Origin: Schleiferilactobacillus harbinensis DSM 16991
GTDB taxonomy: Bacteria; Bacillota; Bacilli; Lactobacillales; Lactobacillaceae
Assembly: GCF_000425885.1 (NCBI RefSeq)
Contig: NZ_AUEH01000020.1
Span: 1-51,849 of the forward strand
Reading direction: 5' to 3'
DNA: 51,849 bases
Position numbers and translations under genes: made by a program. The notes under the pieces are model-generated. The model had not been told where the DNA came from and did not search any database. It saw only the letters and a list, made by a program, of their open reading frames with translations. This document shows, in pieces, positions 7,281 to 16,627 of this stretch. Positions within the stretch are counted from its first letter, which is position 1, and the number at the start of each line of letters is the position of its first letter.

Positions 7281-9389
7281 TCACTTAATGTTGTTCAGCT
7301 TATAGTATTGTTCAATCATCGTTCGGGCCACTTCCTGGTTATAGTTACCCTCGGAATCGACGTCCAAATTCGGGAAGACGATGGCGATCGCAATCTGCGG
7401 GTCGCTGGAGGGCGCGAAACCGACGAAGCTGGAGTTGGTGGTTTCTGGCGGATTCGTCGTCGGGTTGTCTGGATCAATGTAGAAGGACTGGGCAGTACCG
7501 GTCTTCGCCGACATCGCTGGTTTGATATCCTTCAATGGATGGGCTGTACCCCAGGCCATGGAACCGTGGACGACGTTGTACATCCCCTGCTTGACGACAT
7601 CCAGCTCATCCTGGGTGAACGGTACCCGGTTCAAAATGGTTGGCTGGGTAGTGTCCACGATGGCGCCCTTTTGACCCTGGGTGCCATTTTCTTGGATGGA
7701 CTGAACCAGATAGGGTTTCATCCGGTAACCGCCGTTGGCAATCGTGCTGATGTATTGAACCATCTGAACTAATGTGTATTGATCATAGTTCCCGTAAGAA
7801 AGGTCCAACGCTTTCCCAGAATTCAGAATGCCCTCTTCATTGGTGGTTGGGCCCAGATAAGCTCCGATTTCACCTGGCAAGTCGATCCCAGTCTTGGTGC
7901 CGAGCCCAAACATTGCGAAATACCGGCGCATAATGGTGAAAATATTGTCCTTGAAATTGATCAAGGTATGGGGCACGTATGCCGCTTTACCCATCTTCAG
8001 AGCCAAATTCATCATGTAAATGTTGGAGGAAACTTCCAACGCCTGGACCGCATTCAGCGATGAATACGTACCAGCCGGATAAACGGATTTCTTCACCGGT
8101 GTCGCCGGCAAGTAGATGGGATCATCCACTTGGGTATTGCTGCTGGGAGTGATTACCCCATCCATCAGCGCGCCAAGCACGGTGGCCCCTTTGACGGCCG
8201 ACCCCATGACGAAGTTGCGATTGATGGTGCCCAGGGCATCATCCGATTCTTTTTTAGTCTTCGGATCATTCTGCACGCCGGCCATGGCCAAGATGGCGCC
8301 GGTCTTCGGGTTCATTGCAATCGCATAGGCCCCGTCTGAATAAGTGGCGTCGCCGGCACTCTTGGCCCGGTCGAACTGCTGTTTCAAAACTTTTTCGACA
8401 ATACTCTGGTATTGACTATTAATCGTTAAATTTAAATTATCGCCAGGTTTGCCCCCATACAGAGTAGTCGCGTCGGTGACCAGATTGTTGGCGTGGACAT
8501 CGACCTGGGTACGGGACTTGGTGCCCTTCAGCACTGGTTCGTAGGCCTTTTCCAAATAACTCGTACCGACCCGGTCATTCCGAGAATAGCCCTGGGCCAG
8601 GAGTGTATTGACTTCATCCTCAGGCAGACCCTGCTGTTCCGAGGAAACAGAGCCGATCACGCTGCGCATGGAATCACCGTTAGGATAGGAGCGTTCCCAA
8701 TCGGTACCAACGCTGACGCCGGGAATTTCGGTCAAATGCTCAGATACTTTAGCCACTTCCGCGGCGCTCACGTCCCGGTTCTTGATCATCACGGTAGACA
8801 GCTGGTATGCCCCGGCCATTCGCGCATAAATTTCAGCAGCGCTGGTCTCTTGAGGCGTTAAAGTAATATTTTTCTTCATGGTATTGGCCACTTCATATTG
8901 ATACTGAACAGTGGCTGACCGGGCATCCCCACTTGGCGTTTCCTTCTGATCTTTGGTCAGCTCATTGTCAGCGGCCTTGAGATTATTCTTATCCGCCAAA
9001 TAATAATCCACCTTTTCCCGCGGCGTCAGCTTGGTGCCGCTGGGCATGGTGATCAATTTGGCGAGACTGTCAGCCACTTTGCGGATCTTATCGGCGGTCA
9101 CGGACACGTTCTTGGTATACGTGATCGCACTTTCCGGCTCGTTACCCACCAAGAGGCGCCCTTGGGAATCATAAATCTGGCCCCGGGCCACGTCCTTCGT
9201 GACGACTGAGCTGTCTGTCCGCTCCACTTCGGCCTGGAACATATCCCCGTTGACCACCTGCAAATAAGCCAGTTGCGCCATTAAGGCCGCAAATAACAGG
9301 AAGACCAAAAGCAGGAGAAAATTCAGGCGAAAGGGAATTTTCGATTTTTTACGTTGCGGTGTTTGCTGATTTGGAGAATGCACGTTCAC
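7281..9389 (-). CDS. Class B penicillin-binding protein (PBP2b/PbpA type)
   Basis: A peptidoglycan D,D-transpeptidase acting outside the membrane. It has a basic cytoplasmic tail, one transmembrane helix (residues 20-46), a dimerisation domain (about 60-310) and a transpeptidase domain. Catalytic motifs are Ser397-A-V-Lys400, SSN at 454-456 and KTGT at 629-632. 702 residues is typical for the elongasome PBP2b of lactobacilli. Synteny with Bacillus pbpA-yqgN-yqgP-yqgQ-glcK supports a role in cell elongation rather than division. The start is a GTG; a second GTG 6 bp downstream is also possible. Confidence 0.93.
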   Translation of the reverse strand: MNVHSPNQQTPQRKKSKIPFRLNFLLLLVFLLFAALMAQLAYLQVVNGDMFQAEVERTDSSVVTKDVARGQIYDSQGRLLVGNEPESAITYTKNVSVTADKIRKVADSLAKLITMPSGTKLTPREKVDYYLADKNNLKAADNELTKDQKETPSGDARSATVQYQYEVANTMKKNITLTPQETSAAEIYARMAGAYQLSTVMIKNRDVSAAEVAKVSEHLTEIPGVSVGTDWERSYPNGDSMRSVIGSVSSEQQGLPEDEVNTLLAQGYSRNDRVGTSYLEKAYEPVLKGTKSRTQVDVHANNLVTDATTLYGGKPGDNLNLTINSQYQSIVEKVLKQQFDRAKSAGDATYSDGAYAIAMNPKTGAILAMAGVQNDPKTKKESDDALGTINRNFVMGSAVKGATVLGALMDGVITPSSNTQVDDPIYLPATPVKKSVYPAGTYSSLNAVQALEVSSNIYMMNLALKMGKAAYVPHTLINFKDNIFTIMRRYFAMFGLGTKTGIDLPGEIGAYLGPTTNEEGILNSGKALDLSYGNYDQYTLVQMVQYISTIANGGYRMKPYLVQSIQENGTQGQKGAIVDTTQPTILNRVPFTQDELDVVKQGMYNVVHGSMAWGTAHPLKDIKPAMSAKTGTAQSFYIDPDNPTTNPPETTNSSFVGFAPSSDPQIAIAIVFPNLDVDSEGNYNQEVARTMIEQYYKLNNIK

Positions 9390-9524
9390 TCGACCCCGAT
9401 TTCTTATTTGTGTTCGATACCATATTGTAGCAAAAAAGCGGCGGCCCCTCTACTGCCTTACCACACGCTTAACGATATTGTAGAATAGGATGTACGATTA
9501 AAAAACAGAGGAGTTGGCAAAACG

Positions 9525-12242
9525 TTGCGTTATTCGTCTCGGCACCACCGCACCAGCCCGCGCTGGCCGCTCGTCTGGAGCTTTGCGGTCCCTTTTTTGT
9601 TCATTATTGGTTACTTTGCAGTTCAGCGGGTCTGGCCGTTGGGCAACCAAAGCGTCATGACTGTGGACCTGGGCCAGCAGTATATCGATTTCTTTGCCTA
9701 TTTTAAGAAAACTTTACTGGCCCATCCAGAAACGTTTTTCTACTCCTTCAGCAAGGGCCTCGGCGGCGAAATGATCGGTACGTTTGCCTACTACTTGCTG
9801 AGTCCCTTGAATTTCCTGCTCTTCCTATTCCCAGGCACCAGTCTATCCGTGGGCATCTGGTTGTTGATGGCTTTAAAACTCGGCTTAGCTGGGCTGTTTG
9901 CCTGTGTGTATTTGCGCCAGCCGGAACGGCATCTGGCCCCAGCGGTCCAGGCCGCTTTAGCTGTTAGTTACGGCTTGTGCGCCTACCTGATCGTCAACCA
10001 CTACAATGTCATGTGGCTGGATGGTGTTTATTTATTACCCCTCTTACTGGTCACCCTGGAATGGCAGCGGACCGCTCGGCGAATCTGGGCCTATCCGCTG
10101 CTGCTGGCGGTCACTTTCATCGTCAACTATTACATAGGTTACATGATTGCCTTATTCCTGGTACTGTACTGGGTCTGGTACCAAAGCCAGTTTGCGGCTA
10201 ATTTGCGGACATGGTTGCGCCAGGGCGTGCGGTTTGCCTGGACGTCTTTGCTGGGCGCGGGCTTGAGTCTCTTTATCCTCTTACCGACCCTGTTTGCCCT
10301 CAGCGATTCCAAGGGTACCTATACCGTCAAAGCAATTGATTGGACGATCGAATATAACCCGCTCAAGCTGCTGCCTAAAATGGTCTCTGGGGCCTATTCC
10401 TTTGATCAAATGTCCTCGGGCCAGGCCAACATTTATACCGGCATGATTGTTTTGCTGGGGGTGATCTTGTACTTCTTCAACCGCTGGGTACCATGGCAGG
10501 AAAAGATCGTCGCCGGGGGCATCTCCCTCTTTTTGCTGGCCAGTTTATTCTTTCAGCCTTTTGATTTATTGTGGCATGGTTTCCAGTTTCCGGTATGGTA
10601 TCCGTACCGTTTCAGCTTTGTCGTCAGCCTGTGGGGCATTCTGCTCACAGCCAGAGTCTGGCCGCTGCTGCCCCAATTCCGGGCTTGGCAAGGCTGGCTA
10701 CTGCTGATCCCTGGCATCGTGATCGTCGGTTACAGTGCTTGGCAGCTGCCCAAGCTGGAATTTATCCATTGGCCAGCGATTCTGTTCACCGGCGCCTTTG
10801 CCGTGGCCGCTGTCTGCTTAGTCGCCCTGCACGACCGCAGCTGGCACTGGTGGCCGTTAGCCCTGCTGCTTTGCGTGACCTTAGAAATGCTGACCAACGG
10901 GGTGCTCAGCCTGAATCAGCTCAGCTACATCAGCCAAAGCGACTACGCCAACTACACCAATAATTTGCAAGCGGCAGTTTCTAAAATTCAAAAGACGTCG
11001 CCTGAACCGTTCTACCGGATCGGCAAGACTTTTGAACGGACCAAAGACGATGCGATGCAGACAGACTTCTTCGGCGGGTCTCACTTCAATTCGATGATGG
11101 AGCCGCGTCAGCCCAATCTATACGACCGGTTAGGTTTACCGGCTGGCGATGGTCAGATTTCGTACACCAATGGGACCTTGATTACTGACGCGGTATTAGA
11201 TATGCGCTATTATTTGCAGGACACCAAGAGCTATAGCGTATTGGACAGTCATGACCTGGCCGGCCACCCGATGATGTTTCCCAATGCGTACCGCCCGGAT
11301 CTGGCCTTCTACGACCACGTAGCGACGCAAACGATGACCGCCACCTATCGCAATCCCTACGCCCTGTCGTTAGTGTACGCCGGCTCTGACCGCGCCCTGA
11401 AGCATGTCCGGCTGCCGAACTATCCATTGTCCGAACAAGAAGCCTTGATGAATGAACTCACTGGGAGCCAGGATTGGCACAGTCTGTTCATTCCCATTTT
11501 GCACCCGACCATCACCACCAGCAACATCAAAAAAGATGACAACGAGACGATCAGCGGCACATTTTACCGGAGTAATAAGTTGAAGCCGGCGACGGTCACC
11601 TATTCCTTTATCGCCAGCAGCAACGATCCGTATTACGTGACTTTCGGCAACAATATGCCCATTAAGGACATGACGATCCGGGTCAACGGTCGTGAAGTGA
11701 AACAGTACGACTCTTTCCGGTCTCCCGTCGCTTTCAATCTAGCGGCGCACCATGCTGGGCGCCGGGTGACCCTCAGCTTCACATTCAGTAATAACGACTC
11801 CGTCAGCATGGACGGACTGGCTTTTTACCGCTTCGATCTGGCTGAATTTGAAAAAATGGACCAGCAGCTGCAGAACCAGGCCGGCGAGATAACCAATTTC
11901 AAACAGGACGCCATCACCGCCACGGTCACCACCACGAAGACCGCCCCCACGGTGTATACCTCGATTCCGGCCAGTCCTGGGTGGCAAGTTCTGGTAGACG
12001 GCCAGCCGCAGAAGACCAAGCAATTGATGAATACATTCGTCGCCTTTACCCCGAAAAAAACCGGGCGCCACACGGTTCAAATCCGTTACGTGGCACCCGG
12101 CTGGCGGGTCGGTGTGACCGGCTCGCTCCTGGCATTGATCCTATGGGGGCTAGTGGTGTTCTTTGATCGAAAGCATTATTGGTCAGCCGGATCACCCGTG
12201 GCGCTATCGCCGTCATCGACCAAGTGGTGGCGCAAAGCGTAA
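9525..12242 (+). CDS. yfhO: YfhO family membrane glycosyltransferase
   Basis: A 905-residue protein with some 12 or more transmembrane helices in the first 480 residues, a large extracytoplasmic domain and one terminal helix ([11 protein letters not shown]). The N-terminal [15 protein letters not shown] and [19 protein letters not shown] are characteristic of YfhO, a GT-C-like enzyme that adds sugars to lipoteichoic acid on the outer face. Translation starts at TTG 9525 after AGAGGAG. Its last 67 bp overlap the 3' end of liaR on the other strand. Confidence 0.9.
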   Translation: MRYSSRHHRTSPRWPLVWSFAVPFLFIIGYFAVQRVWPLGNQSVMTVDLGQQYIDFFAYFKKTLLAHPETFFYSFSKGLGGEMIGTFAYYLLSPLNFLLFLFPGTSLSVGIWLLMALKLGLAGLFACVYLRQPERHLAPAVQAALAVSYGLCAYLIVNHYNVMWLDGVYLLPLLLVTLEWQRTARRIWAYPLLLAVTFIVNYYIGYMIALFLVLYWVWYQSQFAANLRTWLRQGVRFAWTSLLGAGLSLFILLPTLFALSDSKGTYTVKAIDWTIEYNPLKLLPKMVSGAYSFDQMSSGQANIYTGMIVLLGVILYFFNRWVPWQEKIVAGGISLFLLASLFFQPFDLLWHGFQFPVWYPYRFSFVVSLWGILLTARVWPLLPQFRAWQGWLLLIPGIVIVGYSAWQLPKLEFIHWPAILFTGAFAVAAVCLVALHDRSWHWWPLALLLCVTLEMLTNGVLSLNQLSYISQSDYANYTNNLQAAVSKIQKTSPEPFYRIGKTFERTKDDAMQTDFFGGSHFNSMMEPRQPNLYDRLGLPAGDGQISYTNGTLITDAVLDMRYYLQDTKSYSVLDSHDLAGHPMMFPNAYRPDLAFYDHVATQTMTATYRNPYALSLVYAGSDRALKHVRLPNYPLSEQEALMNELTGSQDWHSLFIPILHPTITTSNIKKDDNETISGTFYRSNKLKPATVTYSFIASSNDPYYVTFGNNMPIKDMTIRVNGREVKQYDSFRSPVAFNLAAHHAGRRVTLSFTFSNNDSVSMDGLAFYRFDLAEFEKMDQQLQNQAGEITNFKQDAITATVTTTKTAPTVYTSIPASPGWQVLVDGQPQKTKQLMNTFVAFTPKKTGRHTVQIRYVAPGWRVGVTGSLLALILWGLVVFFDRKHYWSAGSPVALSPSSTKWWRKA

Positions 12243-12844
12243 ATTGCTGCCTGGGTCCGGTCCTCCACTTGCAGCTTCGCTAAGATATTGGATACATGGG
12301 TTTTCACCGTTTTCAGCGTAATAAACAATTCATCCGCGATCTCCTGATTTGAACGGCCCTGGGCGATGAGGGTCAAAACTTCCATCTCCCGATTGGTCAG
12401 ATCCTCATACAGGGGCTTCTCGCCAGCATGGGCCATGCGGTGCATCATCTTGTTGGTCACTTCCGGCTCCAACACCGATTCGCCCTGGGCAGTTTGCCGA
12501 ATGGCCGATGCAATTTCCTCGGCCGTGGACGTCTTCAAGATGTAACTGGCCGCGCCGGCTTCAATGGCCGGGTAGACTTTCTCATCATCAATGAAACTCG
12601 TCAAAATAATGATCTTCGCCTTGGGCCACTGGGCGAGGATCTTTTTTGTGGCTTCGATGCCATCCATGTTGGGCATCACGACATCCATCAGGATCACATC
12701 CGGATGCAGTTCCAGGGCCATTTTAACTCCTTCGACCCCATCCACGGCCTGACCTACGACTTCAATATCATCCTGTACTCCCAAGTAGGTGCTGATGCCC
12801 AGACGGACCATTTCGTGATCATCCACGATCAATACTTTAATCAT
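12176..12844 (-). CDS. liaR: LiaR-type response regulator (NarL/LuxR family)
   Basis: The 222-residue regulator has an N-terminal receiver ([13 protein letters not shown]; phosphoacceptor Asp in [12 protein letters not shown]) and a C-terminal LuxR helix-turn-helix ([21 protein letters not shown]). It is the output of the LiaFSR cell-envelope stress system. Its partners liaF and liaS lie upstream, but a TnpB element (about 12950-14280) has come between liaS and liaR. ATG 12844 has only a weak site (GAGTGA) upstream; a GTG at 12850 is possible. It overlaps the end of yfhO tail to tail. Confidence 0.93.
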   Translation of the reverse strand: MIKVLIVDDHEMVRLGISTYLGVQDDIEVVGQAVDGVEGVKMALELHPDVILMDVVMPNMDGIEATKKILAQWPKAKIIILTSFIDDEKVYPAIEAGAASYILKTSTAEEIASAIRQTAQGESVLEPEVTNKMMHRMAHAGEKPLYEDLTNREMEVLTLIAQGRSNQEIADELFITLKTVKTHVSNILAKLQVEDRTQAAIYALRHHLVDDGDSATGDPADQ

Positions 12845-12966
12845 CTTCACTCGTCTGCTTTCTAAAATGTACTCAAATGTATACGCATCTGATCTATGGT
12901 GGCACTTTAGATTTAGACCATTAAGAGTACAGTGTGTTTAGTCAATTTCGTAATTGCCGGCACCCC

Positions 12967-12986
12967 CGTCTGATTGGGATCAGACG
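12967..12986 (-). ncRNA. Right-end hairpin of the TnpB element (candidate omega-RNA 3' stem)
   Basis: A perfect 8-bp stem with a 4-nt loop, about 30 bp past the tnpB stop. In TnpB systems the omega-RNA scaffold covers the tnpB 3' end and the right end, and the flanking host DNA acts as guide. The position fits that rule, but the RNA ends are not visible from sequence. Confidence 0.5.
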
Positions 12987-13016
12987 AGTATGGCGCATAA
13001 CAGTGCCGACTAGAAA

Positions 13017-14222
13017 TCATCTCTGAACGGTTTCCCATTCCGGCGTAAGCCCCGCCGCATACTGAATCAAGTTTTGCACAGCGTTATCGTCTCGGTCAAT
13101 GACAAGACCGCACTCGTAACAGCGATATACGTCATGCTGGTGATAAATGCTGTCGCCTTGGAGCGTCATCTTACCGCCATAGCTTTCCTTGGTTTTGATG
13201 CAGCCGCAGTTTGAACAGCGCTGCGTTGACGGGAAGAAACGATTGGCAATTACCAAATTGCGGTGATGCCAAGCTGCCTTGTACTCGATTGCTGTGCGCA
13301 AGCGGCGAAAGAGACCGCGCTGAAGACCTTTGACTTTCTTCCCGTCCATCATCATCCTGTGGACATCCAGATCCTCTAAACAGGGAACAGGATAATTCTT
13401 TATAATCATGTGGCTGAATTTGTGAATCAGATCATCCTGCAACGCGTGCACCTGCTCGTAAGCGCGGTTCATCTTTGCTGTAATCCGCTGATAGGTCTTG
13501 GACCGGTAATCACTAGGGTTTCTCCGCCGCTTCCGGTTTAGACACTTTTGGTAATACTTGATACGTTGATGCAGCGCCGCCATCCGCGGCGTGAAGGTGT
13601 TGACGTCACCGCCGTTCCAGCGGATATGGCCCACGTTCACATCAATGCCGACGATGTCCCAGGAGTCATAGAAAGCCGGGTGTGGGGTATCTTCAACCAA
13701 TACGTTGACACTGGCGTAGAACTTTTTCCCGCGCTTGGTTATCGTCACGGTTTTGATCTCGCCAATAAAACGTAAAGTCTCCGCCATTTTGATGGCGCTG
13801 AACCGATGGCTGGCCGCGTGCGGCCGATCCAAGGTCAGGTACTTGCCGGTAATAACCGCCCGGTCCGTCGTAAAGCTTTGCTTGGGATCCCACTTATGAT
13901 GGAATTTGGGTTTGTTGGCGTCCGGCATAGCGGGATTGAAGAAATTCTGCCAAGCTTGATGCAGCCGGTGAACAGCGGTTTGGAGCACTCGGGCTGAAAA
14001 CTGATGCTGCCAGTCGGTTTTGTTCTTCACCAGATCGTCTCGGACTTTGTATTCGCTAGGACGCAATTTCTTGTCCGCCACGGCTAACGACGCGTCGTAC
14101 ATGTCATTCCATGCAGCCAAGCCTTTGTTCCAGCAAAAGCGGTTGTAGTCCATCAACTCGGAAATGACCGTAGCCATCTCGGCGTTGGGATAGATCCGGA
14201 TCTTGTGTGTTTTGATTGGCAT
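13017..14222 (-). CDS. tnpB: RNA-guided nuclease TnpB (OrfB)
   Basis: A full-length 401-residue TnpB. The RuvC-like site is intact: Asp in GIDVNVGH (about 194), Glu in CLEDLDVHRM (about 283) and Asp in IDRDDNAVQNL (about 378). The zinc ribbon CSNCG...CYECG lies between the last two. The N-terminal HTH segment HKIRIYPNAE is typical. I prefer the ATG at 14222 over the GTG at 14231 because AAGGGA sits upstream; both lie within a hairpin. TnpB cuts DNA next to a transposon-associated motif under omega-RNA guidance. No TnpA is present, so it would need mobilisation in trans. Confidence 0.93.
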   Translation of the reverse strand: MPIKTHKIRIYPNAEMATVISELMDYNRFCWNKGLAAWNDMYDASLAVADKKLRPSEYKVRDDLVKNKTDWQHQFSARVLQTAVHRLHQAWQNFFNPAMPDANKPKFHHKWDPKQSFTTDRAVITGKYLTLDRPHAASHRFSAIKMAETLRFIGEIKTVTITKRGKKFYASVNVLVEDTPHPAFYDSWDIVGIDVNVGHIRWNGGDVNTFTPRMAALHQRIKYYQKCLNRKRRRNPSDYRSKTYQRITAKMNRAYEQVHALQDDLIHKFSHMIIKNYPVPCLEDLDVHRMMMDGKKVKGLQRGLFRRLRTAIEYKAAWHHRNLVIANRFFPSTQRCSNCGCIKTKESYGGKMTLQGDSIYHQHDVYRCYECGLVIDRDDNAVQNLIQYAAGLTPEWETVQR

Positions 14223-14263
14223 TCGATTCACATCCCTTATATTTCAAGGATACCGAATCGAAT
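14221..14263 (-). promoter_or_regulatory. Hairpin over tnpB ribosome-binding site and start
   Basis: ATTCGATTC (14221-14229) pairs perfectly with GAATCGAAT (14255-14263), extended by a partial ATCC/GGAT pairing. In the minus-strand transcript this buries the AAGGGA site and the ATG. It may be the element's left-end hairpin, a translational brake, or both. Confidence 0.6.
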
Positions 14264-14388
14264 GTACGTTTGTCTCTTCCCGTGCTCAGCTACTTCGAAT
14301 CAAGATTCATCCAGAGAAGCTGTATTACGTGATAAAAAACGCCCAGGATCTTGATGGCCCTTGATTATCGATGCTTACATTTGATCCT

Positions 14389-14417
14389 TTAATCAGCAAT
14401 CATTCCGATCCTCCTTT
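14389..14417 (-). other. Stranded ribosome-binding site and 4-codon stub at the end of liaS
   Basis: Within the last codons of liaS, AAAGGAGG (14417-14410) is followed after 6 bp by ATG (14403) and then ATT GCT GAT TAA. This is a strong initiation site with almost no reading frame. It probably marks the original, translationally coupled start of liaR, now cut off by the TnpB element. The interpretation is inference. Confidence 0.45.
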
Positions 14418-15466
14418 ACGATGGGCACCCGCACTTCCACACTGGTTCCCTGCTGGGGGAAGCTGACAATATGCAAGCTGCCGCCCATACTCTTCGTTCG
14501 TTCGCTGATGTTTTGCAGGCCATAACTGCCGGCGGCCTGGGCGGTCTTCTGCTCGAACCCGACACCGTTATCCACGACTTTCAACAATACAGTCTGGCCA
14601 ATCTGCTTTAAGTATACTTCAACCGTCGTCGCCTTGGCATGGCGCAAGGTGTTGGACAGCAACTCCTGGACGATGCGGAACAGGTTATCCTCAATGGCAC
14701 TGGGCAGGCTTAGCGGCGCGATGTCGGCGGTGATCTTGATTTGCACCTTCGTCTTCAATTCGTTCAAGAGCGAAATGATCCCTGCCTGCAAGCTCTTGCC
14801 TTCCAAATTGATGGGCCGCAGATGCAACAGCAGCGCCCGCATTTCGGATTGGGCTTCGTTGATTACCTTTTCGATGGTGACAATTTGTTTGGTCAGCGTT
14901 TCCGGCAAATCCTCCTTGGCTGCGGTGGCATTCAGCGCCGAAAGCATCATCGTGGCCGCAAACAGTTGCTGGCTGACGGAATCATGGAGCTCACGGGCCA
15001 AGCGATGCCGTTCATCCTGGAGGATTTCTTCCTTGGTCTGGTTGCCCATAATGATTGGCTGATCGGCCATCGTTTGAATATTGGCCTGCAGTGTTTGGAG
15101 TTTATCCCGCAAGCGGCGCAGTTTTTCGACGACGGCGACATTGGTGGACGTCATGAACGTGGCAGGCGGGGCAAAAGCGGTATCATCGTACTGATCAGCC
15201 AGTAAGGCATCCAACGCAGTATCCGTGTGGCGCAGGTTGCGGCGGACGACCAGCGAAGTCAGCGTCGTGAGGGCCAGCCCTAAGACCAGCGCCACAGCAA
15301 AAAAGCCCAGCACCAAGGGTACCCCGAGGAAAGGCTGGGTCAATTCGCGTTCCACCAAGGACCAGTTGCCGACGCGGTAGGCGCTATAAGCCAAGACCCC
15401 GGTGACCAAGGCAAAGGTCAATAATGTGGACGCAATGGCTAACACAACTTTCTGTAACCGACTCAT
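14393..15466 (-). CDS. liaS: LiaS-type sensor histidine kinase
   Basis: A 357-residue NarL-family kinase: two transmembrane helices in the first 70 residues with a short outside loop, HisKA_3 dimerisation domain with the phosphoacceptor His in ELHDSVSQQLFAA, and a HATPase domain (VQELLSNTLRHAKA, DNGVGF, GSYGLQNISERTK). The small sensing loop and the Lia-like HDSVSQQLFAAMM segment point to envelope stress sensing together with LiaF. Its start overlaps the liaF stop by 4 bp (ATGA). Confidence 0.93.
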   Translation of the reverse strand: MSRLQKVVLAIASTLLTFALVTGVLAYSAYRVGNWSLVERELTQPFLGVPLVLGFFAVALVLGLALTTLTSLVVRRNLRHTDTALDALLADQYDDTAFAPPATFMTSTNVAVVEKLRRLRDKLQTLQANIQTMADQPIIMGNQTKEEILQDERHRLARELHDSVSQQLFAATMMLSALNATAAKEDLPETLTKQIVTIEKVINEAQSEMRALLLHLRPINLEGKSLQAGIISLLNELKTKVQIKITADIAPLSLPSAIEDNLFRIVQELLSNTLRHAKATTVEVYLKQIGQTVLLKVVDNGVGFEQKTAQAAGSYGLQNISERTKSMGGSLHIVSFPQQGTSVEVRVPIVKEDRNDC

Positions 15467-16185
15467 ACGTACCGCACCTCCAGATCACCAACTAAGGTGC
15501 TGGTGACAATTTTGATCGTTCGCTGCTTGCCATCCGCATCCTGATGGTGCAGCTGCAGCCGTTCGTTCTGGAGGTGGTAAGTCTCATCAAGAAATTGGAC
15601 GGTACCGAAGACAACGCTGTGATCTAATTCAATGGCCACCCCGACTGGAACTAAGATCCGCGTCCGGCCAAAGCCCTTGCGAATCATGATGAAATTATCC
15701 TGATCTTCCGGGAGCAGGGTGTTACCCAAATCAACGATCGTGTCACCGTAAAGGGAAACAAAATTGATATCGTCCCATGGAAAAGTAGTCTCCCCAATTG
15801 TCGTGCCGCCAAACCAGGGTGACTTGCGCATGGGCGGCGGCGTGCCGCTGGGTGCCGTCGTTTTGAAGTGGACGTACTGTTTCCGCCGCCAGGGCACCCA
15901 TTTGTGCAACCCGCCGCCCATCGTAGTCAGGAGCAGCATAATGGCCAGGAGGGTAATCACGAAGAAGGCCCAAAAAGCGCTGTTCATGGTGATCCCGATG
16001 GCGATGAAGATCATGCCGAAGATGCGGCTGCCTTCGCGGGGGCTTTGGCAGTGGTGGCCGCCGACAAGTAAGAGGGTCCCGACGACGACAAGAATCAAGG
16101 CCATGGGGTCAGTGACGATTTGCCAGCCGAGGAAAGCAATACTGGCGGTCTCGATGATCGCGATTAAGCACCATAAAAAGCGCAC
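15463..16185 (-). CDS. liaF: LiaF-type membrane regulator (DUF2154)
   Basis: LiaF is the membrane inhibitor that keeps LiaS quiet until the cell wall is attacked. About 240 residues: four transmembrane helices in the first 110 residues, then a cytoplasmic beta-rich domain with GGTTIGETTFPWDDINF, LYGDTIVDLGNTLLP and GRTRILVPVGVAIELDHSVVFG. I chose the GTG at 16185 (MRFLWCLIAII) because GAAGGAAG lies just upstream; a longer frame from 16236 runs into repeat sequence. First gene of liaF-liaS-(tnpB)-liaR. Confidence 0.9.
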   Translation of the reverse strand: MRFLWCLIAIIETASIAFLGWQIVTDPMALILVVVGTLLLVGGHHCQSPREGSRIFGMIFIAIGITMNSAFWAFFVITLLAIMLLLTTMGGGLHKWVPWRRKQYVHFKTTAPSGTPPPMRKSPWFGGTTIGETTFPWDDINFVSLYGDTIVDLGNTLLPEDQDNFIMIRKGFGRTRILVPVGVAIELDHSVVFGTVQFLDETYHLQNERLQLHHQDADGKQRTIKIVTSTLVGDLEVRYV

Positions 16186-16225
16186 GGGTCTTCCTTCTTT
16201 CTGTGGGGTTAGAGTGTTCGTTGCC

Positions 16226-16429
16226 TGCCGTGCCAATGCTCCGCAAGCTCCGGCTGAGGGGGCTGGCGACGCGCAGCTAGTGCGAAGCCAAAGGCGTAGC
16301 TAGCCATGACGGCGTTTTGAGCCGGCAAAAACCGCCGTCTCAAAATCGCCTAACAACCTCGGCGGCAAAGCCGCCGTGTTGTTTCCATGGCTGAGCCCCC
16401 TCAGCCTCCGCTTGCTGCGCATTGGCACT
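16226..16429 (-). repeat. Structured intergenic repeat, copy A (204 bp)
   Basis: Read on the minus strand it starts AGTGCCAATGCGCAGC and ends GAGCATTGGCACGGCA, so the ends are inverted repeats. A second arm pair, 16253-16264 with 16394-16405, is perfectly complementary over 12 bp (built on GCTGAGGGGG). Inside are an AACAAC...GTTGTT hairpin with a GGCGGC/GCCGCC stem, and a GGCGATTTTGAG...CTCAAAACGCC hairpin. The same layout with different but matched arm sequences occurs in copies B and C. No coding capacity. Confidence 0.88.
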
Positions 16430-16582
16430 AGACACGCCGAGACAAAATACTCTAACTTATTCTGTTAATAGTATACCGTACTTAACTGCCCTTCAGACCC
16501 GTCACTGGGCCATATTGCGATGCGACTTTAGGCTGAATTTTCGGTTCCCACTGGCGCCGGTAGTTCACACATTTCACCGCAT

Positions 16583-16611
16583 AACAAAAAACGACCTCGC
16601 ATGAGGTCATT
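16583..16611 (-). terminator. greA terminator
   Basis: On the minus strand, TGACCTC-ATGC-GAGGTCG is followed by a run of six T, 17 bp past the greA stop. Confidence 0.85.
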
Positions 16612-16627
16612 TCTCGTTGGGTCTAAT

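Larger units (their letters stand above)
12950..14280 (-). mobile_element. IS605/IS1341-like element carrying only tnpB
   Basis: The element contains one gene, tnpB, and no tnpA in either orientation. Hairpins lie at both ends: 14221-14263 over the tnpB start and 12967-12986 after its stop (CGTCTGAT, 4-nt loop, ATCAGACG, then GGGGGTG in minus orientation), as is usual for the IS200/IS605 right end. Exact ends cannot be fixed without an empty site; the boundaries given are approximate. It lies inside the liaFSR operon in the same orientation. Confidence 0.7.
16186..16627. other. Intergenic region upstream of liaF
   Basis: Contains structured repeat copy A (16226-16429), a candidate minus-strand -10 box TATACT (16470-16475) that could drive liaFSR, and the greA terminator (16583-16611). 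If the -10 is real, the repeat lies in the liaFSR leader. No gene is seen. Confidence 0.5.
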
